A stretch of DNA of 64,000 nucleotides from JALYUM01 sp036688685. GTDB lineage: Bacteria > Pseudomonadota > Gammaproteobacteria > Burkholderiales > Burkholderiaceae_D. The notes under the pieces were generated by a model. The model had not been told where the DNA came from. It saw only the letters and a list, made by a program, of their open reading frames with translations, and ran no database searches. Where the stretch lies: NCBI RefSeq assembly GCF_036688685.1, contig NZ_JAQQPS010000014.1, positions 107,680 through 171,679 on the forward strand. Reading direction: 5' to 3'. Of this stretch, positions 58,495-64,000 are shown one piece after another. The translations under genes were made by a program, and so were the position numbers. Position 1 is the first letter of the stretch; each line of letters starts with the position of its first letter.

Positions 58495-59985
58495 ATGAAA
58501 CAATCACTCCAGCTTCGGACCTCGCAGCACCTGGCGCTCACGCCGCAGTTGCAGCAGTCGATCCGGCTGTTGCAGCTTTCGACGCTCGAGCTGCACCAGG
58601 AGCTGGAGCAGGCCCTGTCCGACAACCCGCTGTTGGAGCGCCTCGACGACCCGCTCGACCGCTCCGTGCGGCTGCTGGGCGACGGCGCCATCAACGCACC
58701 AGGCGCGCAGAGCGAAGCCCCTCCCGCGCCAGGCAGCCAGGATGCGCCGGCGCCTGCTGAAGGCGCGGCCGAAGGTGGCGGAGAAGAGGGCGGCGGCAGC
58801 GGCGAAGAAGCGCAGGTCAGCCACGACGGCGACACTGACTGGAGCGACAGCAGCCGCGCCAAGGGCAGCGACGACGAAGAATCGCGCCCCCAGATCGAAG
58901 CGTCCGGCACCACGCTGCGCGAGCACCTGATGGAGCAGGCGCGCCTGGCGGTGCTGTCGCAGCGCGACCGCGCGCTGGTCGAAATCCTGGTCGATGGACT
59001 GGACGACAATGGCTACCTGGAGGAGTCGCTGGACGACATCCACGCGCGCCTGCCGGAAGAACTTGAGATCGATCTCGATGAACTGAAAACGGCGCTGTCG
59101 CTGGTGCAGAGTTTCGATCCCGTCGGCGTGGGTGCACGCGATGCGTCCGAATGCCTGGCGCTGCAGATCCGGCGCATGGCGGGCATCCCGATGGTTACGC
59201 GGCGCATGGCGCTGGCCATCGTCGAAAATCACCTGACCTGGTTCGCCCAGCGCGAAACCACCAAGCTGAAAAAAGCACTCGATTGCGACGATGAAGATTT
59301 GCGCGAGGCCCAAGTGGTCATCCGCGCCTGCAATCCGCACCCCGGCAACGTGTTTGCGTCGAACGTGTCGGACTTCGTCGTGCCCGACGTGGTGGTCAAG
59401 CGGGTCAAGGGCGCGTGGGTGTGCATGCTCAACCAGGACGTGATGCCGCGCCTGCGCGTGAACAGCGCCTATGCCGCCTTGCTCAAGCAGGGCAAGAGCG
59501 AAGCCCAGATGGGCGCGCAACTGCAGGAAGCGAAGTGGCTGATCAAGAACATGCGCCAGCGTTTCGACACGATCCTGCGCGTTTCCGAGGCCATCGTGGA
59601 GCGCCAAAAGAATTTCTTTTCGCACGGTGCTGTTGCCATGCGGCCACTTGTTCTTCGGGAGATTGCTGATACACTAGGTCTGCACGAGAGCACGATCTCA
59701 CGTGTCACCACCCAGAAATTCATGCTGACCCCACACGGCATGTTTGAGCTGAAGTACTTTTTTGGCAGCCACGTCGCCACCGATGCGGGAGGAGAAGCAT
59801 CCTCGACGGCGATCCGGGCATTGATTGTGCAACTCACAGGAGCAGAAGACCCTAAAAATCCACTTTCTGATAGCAAGATCGCGGACATGCTGGGGGAACA
59901 GGGGATGGTCATCGCGCGCCGCACGGTCGCGAAATACCGTGAAGCATTAAAGATCCCTCCTGTTACCTTGCGCAAGTCCATGTAA
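58495..59985 (+). CDS. rpoN: RpoN, RNA polymerase sigma-54 factor
   Basis: A 496-residue alternative sigma factor reading -24/-12 promoters. Region I is Gln/Leu-rich (QLRTSQHLALTPQLQQSIRLLQLS), region II is an acidic Gly/Glu/Ala linker (about 60-125), and region III ends in the helix-turn-helix and the RpoN box ARRTVAKYREAL. It is a full-length member. It would serve the promoter at 27034 in this same window. Confidence 0.97.
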   Translation: MKQSLQLRTSQHLALTPQLQQSIRLLQLSTLELHQELEQALSDNPLLERLDDPLDRSVRLLGDGAINAPGAQSEAPPAPGSQDAPAPAEGAAEGGGEEGGGSGEEAQVSHDGDTDWSDSSRAKGSDDEESRPQIEASGTTLREHLMEQARLAVLSQRDRALVEILVDGLDDNGYLEESLDDIHARLPEELEIDLDELKTALSLVQSFDPVGVGARDASECLALQIRRMAGIPMVTRRMALAIVENHLTWFAQRETTKLKKALDCDDEDLREAQVVIRACNPHPGNVFASNVSDFVVPDVVVKRVKGAWVCMLNQDVMPRLRVNSAYAALLKQGKSEAQMGAQLQEAKWLIKNMRQRFDTILRVSEAIVERQKNFFSHGAVAMRPLVLREIADTLGLHESTISRVTTQKFMLTPHGMFELKYFFGSHVATDAGGEASSTAIRALIVQLTGAEDPKNPLSDSKIADMLGEQGMVIARRTVAKYREALKIPPVTLRKSM

Positions 59986-60049
59986 GGCGTTCGACCGGCG
60001 CGCATCGCGTACGGCACCGAGCGTGGCATTTCTTCAAAGGAGTTTATGT

Positions 60050-60403
60050 ATGAATCTCACCATCAGTGGACATCATCTTGAAGTAACCCCCGCCATTCGC
60101 GAATATGTCCAGGCCAAACTGGAACGCATTCGCCGCCACTTCGATCAAGTGATCGACATCGCCGTGATCCTCACCGTCGACAATCTGACGGAAAAAGACA
60201 AACGACAAAAAGCAGAAATCAATCTTCGAATGTCCGGCAAATTGCTGCACGTCGAAAGCCTTTCGCACGACCTGTACGCCGCCGTCGATGCGCTCATCGA
60301 CCGGCTCGACCGCCAGGTCATGAAATACAAGGAAAAAGTACACGAGCATGACCATCAGGCCATCAAACACCTGACTGAAGGGGGCGTTGCCGTCCCGGTG
60401 TAA
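60050..60403 (+). CDS. hpf: Ribosome hibernation promoting factor (HPF/RaiA family)
   Basis: A 117-residue short HPF that binds the decoding centre of idle ribosomes. MNLTISGHHLEVTPAIREYVQAKL and the basic C-terminal HDLYAAVDALIDRLDRQVMKYKEK are typical. AAGGAG at 60036-60041 decides the start ATG 60050. The usual downstream genes (ptsN, hprK) do not follow; a terminator and accessory genes do. Confidence 0.94.
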   Translation: MNLTISGHHLEVTPAIREYVQAKLERIRRHFDQVIDIAVILTVDNLTEKDKRQKAEINLRMSGKLLHVESLSHDLYAAVDALIDRLDRQVMKYKEKVHEHDHQAIKHLTEGGVAVPV

Positions 60404-60423
60404 TGCATACCAACTGAACAGGG

Positions 60424-60449
60424 AAGGCGCCTCATGGGCGCCTTTTTTG
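60424..60449 (+). terminator. Terminator after hpf
   Basis: AGGCGCC (60425-60431) pairs with GGCGCCT (60437-60443) over a five-base loop, then a T run. It ends the kdsD-hpf operon. Confidence 0.85.
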
Positions 60450-60484
60450 CTTTCTGGTAACTTATAAATTATCATCGAAAGAAC

Positions 60485-61444
60485 ATGCTCAACAAGAAGG
60501 TTGATTCGATGATGATGTGCTTGCTTCGATGCTGCGTGCCGATACTGGCACTCACGTGGCTCACTGCTGCCGCGGCGGCGAGCGATTGGTATCCTTTCAA
60601 TTGGGCGATCAAGGCGCAGCCGGGTTTCGTGACAGACAGAGTCGCCATCGTCCTGCCGGTCACACTCGACGGTAACGCGTGCAGCATGCAGCTCGACACA
60701 GCGGTAGGCACCAGCCGGTTGTATCGCTCGGGCTTGCCAGTGCGTTACGCCGCGAACGCCGGGCAGCTCGTGATCGGCCAGTTCGGCGTCGGTGCCATGC
60801 TGGGACGGCGTACCTTCAACCTGATCTACCCCGACGATGCAGCCCACCGGGAAACCGGATGCCGTTTGACCGATGTCGGCCCCCTGGTGGGCACCATCGG
60901 CAACGATCTGTTCGCGAACGGTAATCTGACGCTGGACTTGCGCCATGCCCGCTTTCGCTTTATCGAAGGCGCCGCTGCGCTCGTCGCAACGGATGCGAAT
61001 AGCGTGCCCTTCACGATGACGACCAGTGAGGAAGGGCATGGGCAGGTCCCGCTCATCGAAGTCACGCTCGCTGACCGGCGCCGCGTTTCCCTGATCGTCG
61101 ACACCGGCAGCGCGCCTGCACAATTGATTGTGTTTCACGAACCTGATTGGCTGGCGCTGGTAGGGCCAGCCGGCGCACGCGATGCGGTGGCGGTAACAAC
61201 GATGTCGTGGAATCATCCGATGCTCTGTCGCACGGCACCGATCCGCGCTGCGTTCCATATCGGGCCGATTGGGCTAGGTACCGGTACCGGGGCATCGTTC
61301 TGCACGATTGACAAGCAGCCGGCATTTGGGGGCTCGAGCCTGTTCGGCACGATCGGCATGGTGCCTTTCCAGGATCAAGCGATCACCTTCGACTATGTCG
61401 GGCAGCGTTTCCTGATCACGGCGCCTGATGTGCACCTTTTTTGA
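60485..61444 (+). CDS. Secreted retropepsin-like aspartyl protease fold protein
   Basis: A 319-residue exported protein (signal about residues 10-32). Two halves resemble retroviral-type aspartyl protease lobes: SMQLDTAVGTSRLY (Asp-Thr-Ala, about residue 70) and VSLIVDTGSAPAQLIVF (Asp-Thr-Gly-Ser, about residue 205), followed by FGTIGMVPFQDQAITFDYVGQ, a typical closing segment. The first lobe has DTA instead of DTG but could still be active. It is convergent with the PAAR gene, 8 bases away. Function unknown; a periplasmic peptidase is the simplest reading. Confidence 0.65.
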   Translation: MLNKKVDSMMMCLLRCCVPILALTWLTAAAAASDWYPFNWAIKAQPGFVTDRVAIVLPVTLDGNACSMQLDTAVGTSRLYRSGLPVRYAANAGQLVIGQFGVGAMLGRRTFNLIYPDDAAHRETGCRLTDVGPLVGTIGNDLFANGNLTLDLRHARFRFIEGAAALVATDANSVPFTMTTSEEGHGQVPLIEVTLADRRRVSLIVDTGSAPAQLIVFHEPDWLALVGPAGARDAVAVTTMSWNHPMLCRTAPIRAAFHIGPIGLGTGTGASFCTIDKQPAFGGSSLFGTIGMVPFQDQAITFDYVGQRFLITAPDVHLF

Positions 61445-61452
61445 TTCTGCGC

Positions 61453-61716
61453 TCAGCCGCAGCCGCTCTTCGGCACGGTTGACATCAGCGTCGCGCCACA
61501 GCTCGTGGCGTGGCCCTCGAACGCAACCGGTACGCCGTCGATCAGGACATGCGGATCGCCCTCGGCGATCACACATACTTCATGGCCTTTCATCGGACAA
61601 AAGCAGCGGTCGCCCTTGCGCGCCACTGCAACGCCCATCGCGGTCGTATTAGGCGCGGCGGCGACGACCTTGCCGCCATGGCTGGTTGGATCGTTCAATC
61701 GAATCACGCGACGCAT
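61453..61716 (-). CDS. PAAR-domain protein, type VI secretion spike tip
   Basis: An 87-residue protein composed of a single PAAR domain: NDPTSHGGKVVAAA, GVAVARKGDRCFCPMKGH, VLIDGVPVAFEGHATSCG. PAAR proteins cap the VgrG spike and carry effectors. It is the last gene of a minus-strand run that starts beyond the right edge; it follows the adaptor gene by 21 bases. Confidence 0.9.
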   Translation of the reverse strand: MRRVIRLNDPTSHGGKVVAAAPNTTAMGVAVARKGDRCFCPMKGHEVCVIAEGDPHVLIDGVPVAFEGHATSCGATLMSTVPKSGCG

Positions 61717-61737
61717 GGCATGTCCTTTCGTGGTGGG

Positions 61738-63210
61738 TCACTGCGAAAAACCTTGCGGGTAGCGCGGTGCATCATGGCGCAAGCCCCACCACGGCAAATA
61801 GGCATGGTTGCCGCCCCGGGCGCGGAACCAGGGTGCGCCGGGCACGATCGGCCGCACGACGGGCGGCGGCAGCACGACCGTGGCGGTAAGCTCCTCCTGG
61901 TCGGTGGTGCCGGCCACCAGCACGTTCTTGCCGAAGTGGTTAGCGTAGGCAATCGCCAGCGCGAGATTCGTGAGGGCCGTGCCTGCCCCCATTTCGCCAA
62001 GCAGGGCGGGGGTATTGAAGGTCTGCTTCATGAAGTCGAGTTCGGGGACTTCTTCGGTCATGGTGCGGGCCAGCACGGCAAGGCGGTCGGACGAGTCGCG
62101 GTGCAGGTTGGCAGCGTCGTGGATGACGAAGCCGATCGAGGTTTTCTGGATGCCGGCGTTCGCGGCGGCCTTGTCGAGCGCGGCTTTCCAGACTTGCAGG
62201 GGGCGTGACTGGCCGTTGTCGCTTGCCTCGAATGCGCTGGCTTTTCTGACGGCGGGGTAGGGCAGCCATGCCAGTGATGCGCGGTCAGTTTTATAGTCTT
62301 GGCCGGCCAGGACGAGCAGGACCATGTTCTCGTTGATTTGCGCATCCTTGGGGTGACTAGGGGCGTCCCAGTTCATTACCCAGACCGTTTCGTCAGGGTG
62401 CAGTTGCAGATAGTCGAGGCCTGCCGCGAGCGAGGTAAAACCGGCGTTCGGTCCTCCCATCTTGATGCGCACGTCAGGTGGGGTGCTTCGGGTCCAGGAA
62501 TTCGGGAAGCTTTTGCTTCCGATATCAAAGCTGTCGATGATGCTATCGCGCGTAACGGCAGCAGCATCGACTTGATCAAGCTTCCCGTCAGGAAGAGCAT
62601 ATTCCACGTGGATGCCGGCAAGCTCCCGCCAAGTGGCTTTATCCTTCAATGAATGTGCATTATAGAAATAGTCGGAATCGCTGAAATAGATGTCTCGGAA
62701 TAAATTGGTTATTTGTTCGATATATTGATAGTGGTAATACTTGAAGCTTGCTTTCCCATTGTTTCCATCCGCTATATAGGATATTGCTTGCAAAGAGCTA
62801 TATTTTTTTGGGTTCGATATTACTTTGTCGTCATCTTTATTCGGGCCGATCAGCCCCATAGTCCATAGCAATTGCCATTCGGTAGGGTAATCGCGTCGCT
62901 GAAGGGGATTCAGCCATTGCAAGCCCACGACCTGAGCCATGTGCAGCTTTCGAACTGGCTGGGGCGTGGTGGAAACAGCGGGCACTGCTTTGGTGGAATT
63001 CGCTGCCAGTAGGGTCGTCACCACCAGAGCAATTCCGGCCCCGAGTGCCGGAAGCGCAAAAAGTCGCATGTTCAGTTCCCCATTAGTTAGCCTGCGTGTG
63101 CCGTCGGCTTCGCTACGATAGCTCCAATATGCCGTGAGTGAGAAAAGCATAACAAGTACAAGGATGCTGCAGGCCGTGCGCCGCCCCCACGTTCGAATAA
63201 AGATGGTCAT
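61738..63210 (-). CDS. Tla3-like (DUF2875) type VI lipase adaptor
   Basis: A 490-residue protein with two N-terminal membrane segments (about 8-28 and 50-70) and a long globular part. The opening of that part, VVGLQWLNPLQRRDYPTEWQLLW then GLIGPNKDDD, is the DUF2875 signature of Tla3, the protein that loads the lipase effector Tle3 onto VgrG in Pseudomonas. The C-terminal half has VWVMNWDAPSHPKD and GEMGAGTALTNLALA. Start ATG 63210 has a GAGAGG ribosome site; a GTG 33 bases upstream overlaps the effector gene. It lies directly after the Tle3-like effector, supporting the call. Confidence 0.75.
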   Translation of the reverse strand: MTIFIRTWGRRTACSILVLVMLFSLTAYWSYRSEADGTRRLTNGELNMRLFALPALGAGIALVVTTLLAANSTKAVPAVSTTPQPVRKLHMAQVVGLQWLNPLQRRDYPTEWQLLWTMGLIGPNKDDDKVISNPKKYSSLQAISYIADGNNGKASFKYYHYQYIEQITNLFRDIYFSDSDYFYNAHSLKDKATWRELAGIHVEYALPDGKLDQVDAAAVTRDSIIDSFDIGSKSFPNSWTRSTPPDVRIKMGGPNAGFTSLAAGLDYLQLHPDETVWVMNWDAPSHPKDAQINENMVLLVLAGQDYKTDRASLAWLPYPAVRKASAFEASDNGQSRPLQVWKAALDKAAANAGIQKTSIGFVIHDAANLHRDSSDRLAVLARTMTEEVPELDFMKQTFNTPALLGEMGAGTALTNLALAIAYANHFGKNVLVAGTTDQEELTATVVLPPPVVRPIVPGAPWFRARGGNHAYLPWWGLRHDAPRYPQGFSQ

Positions 63211-63223
63211 GGATATTTGCCTC

Positions 63224-64000
63224 TCATTTTGAAAAAATTTCACGTTTGTTAATGATTTTGGAGGGCATACTGCCTTCGTCCGTTTTGTTGGCCCAATCGA
63301 TTGCAGATAATTTTCGGAACTGCCCCTTCAAGAAATATTCGGCGAAATCTACACTAGTGATTTCAATATCCATGCCTTTTAAATAACGCCAGTCGGCGAT
63401 CCTGCGAAGTGTGGCTAGATCTTCTTGTTTTACGCGGCAAACACCAATGGCCACGTCATACGCCAGCGCCTTCTGCGCGTGCATGCCGTTGGTCATGATG
63501 GTCGAGTGATCGGTTGCGTGTGTGTCGATGTTGTCGGCCAGCGCGTCCCTGATCTTGTCGTTCCGCCACGCCGTATACTTTGCGCTGGCGCTCGCAGGCG
63601 AGTCTTCTTCGGTCACCTTGTCCGTGTTTTTGTAGAGACCCTCGCGCTTCGCATCCATGCGCAACATGGCGTGATGCTCGTAGCGCAGCGCGGCTTCACT
63701 GGCAACATCGCCGGCGGCGGCGTCGGTGCCTTTCAACTTCGCTTCTTTGGTCGCGTGATTCGGTACCTTGCGATCGCCTGCATACGGATCGCCGGCTTCC
63801 CGCTGGCGCGCCTTGTCGCGCGCTTCTCCGGGGGCGTCCATGCCCTGGTCGAAAGCGCTGCTAGCCTGGCCGAAGCGCATCGCTTGCGGCACGAATGCTT
63901 CAGGCAGTTCGGGCGCGGCCAGCGGCGTGGTCCAGTCGTTTGGCGGCAGGGCGTTGATACGCACGCTGGCCATGCCGGTGACGACATACATGATCGGCGC
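63224..64000 (-). CDS. Tle3-like type VI lipase effector (partial, N-terminus off window)
   Basis: The C-terminal 258 residues of a larger protein; the frame is open through the right edge. The visible part is rich in charged residues and contains PASASAKYTAWRNDKIRDALADNIDTHATDHSTIM, which resembles the DUF3274 C-terminal domain of Tle3-type antibacterial phospholipases. The catalytic lipase domain would lie off window. The next gene on the same strand is the matching Tla3 adaptor. Immunity and VgrG genes are not seen here and may be to the right. Confidence 0.7.
   Translation of the reverse strand, partial: APIMYVVTGMASVRINALPPNDWTTPLAAPELPEAFVPQAMRFGQASSAFDQGMDAPGEARDKARQREAGDPYAGDRKVPNHATKEAKLKGTDAAAGDVASEAALRYEHHAMLRMDAKREGLYKNTDKVTEEDSPASASAKYTAWRNDKIRDALADNIDTHATDHSTIMTNGMHAQKALAYDVAIGVCRVKQEDLATLRRIADWRYLKGMDIEITSVDFAEYFLKGQFRKLSAIDWANKTDEGSMPSKIINKREIFSK

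Overview
The window is a GC-rich chromosomal segment of a betaproteobacterium. The gene orders mrcA/pilMNOPQ/aroK-aroB/dgt, TPR-lolB-ispE-tRNA-Gln-prs-rplY-pth and kdsDC-lptCAB-rpoN-hpf, together with a PEP-CTERM protein, point to Burkholderiales, most likely an Oxalobacteraceae of the Massilia/Duganella/Janthinobacterium type. The family is an inference from gene content and order; no search was run.

Layout. 1-4513 (minus): kdp potassium-pump operon, cut at the left edge inside kdpC, with two very small membrane genes at its head. 4692-5766 (minus): a porin and a small protein driven by a promoter that is a diverged copy of the kdp promoter. 5980-11093 (plus): a GNAT/papain-like fusion, a RimK-type ATP-grasp ligase, CorA, a TSUP permease, a tiny membrane gene and a second acetyltransferase. 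11183-14092: TetR regulator, metallo-hydrolase, and a lone AAA ATPase on the opposite strand. 14189-25773: divergent mrcA and pilMNOPQ, then an Ig-like lipoprotein and an AroK-AroB fusion. 25770-30239: dgt, a PEP-CTERM protein behind a very good sigma-54 promoter, a lone DUF2384 protein and a hybrid histidine kinase. 30316-34232 (minus): mutM, a dynamin-like GTPase and mutY. 34328-40331 (plus): outer-membrane and translation housekeeping (TPR lipoprotein, lolB, ispE, tRNA-Gln, prs, rplY, pth). 40436-44346: Yip1 protein plus a MacAB-type export system. 44347-46206: a beta-lactamase-family gene wedged between duplicated, decayed copies of the macB/patatin junction. 46207-52747: patatin, MerR regulator, fasciclin protein, ychF, MOSC protein, diguanylate cyclase. 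52837-60403: CPA2 antiporter divergent from the KDO/LPS-transport/rpoN/hpf operon. 60485-64000: an accessory end with a retropepsin-like protein and part of a type VI secretion cargo module (PAAR, Tla3 adaptor, Tle3 lipase C-terminus).

Links between parts. RpoN (58495) is the sigma factor that would read the -24/-12 promoter at 27034. MutM and MutY are the two glycosylases of 8-oxoguanine repair and flank one GTPase. KdsD/KdsC make KDO, and LptC/LptA/LptB move the finished LPS. The promoter module shared by kdp and the porin operon suggests that a small regulator-like protein and a porin belong to the potassium-limitation response.

The observations I would follow first are the duplicated kdp-type promoter, the sigma-54 promoter with an upstream palindrome at the PEP-CTERM gene, the AroK-AroB fusion, the duplicated junction around the beta-lactamase-family gene, the inverted repeat covering the ribosome-binding site of the Yip1-macAB operon, and the GNAT-peptidase/RimK/CorA cluster.
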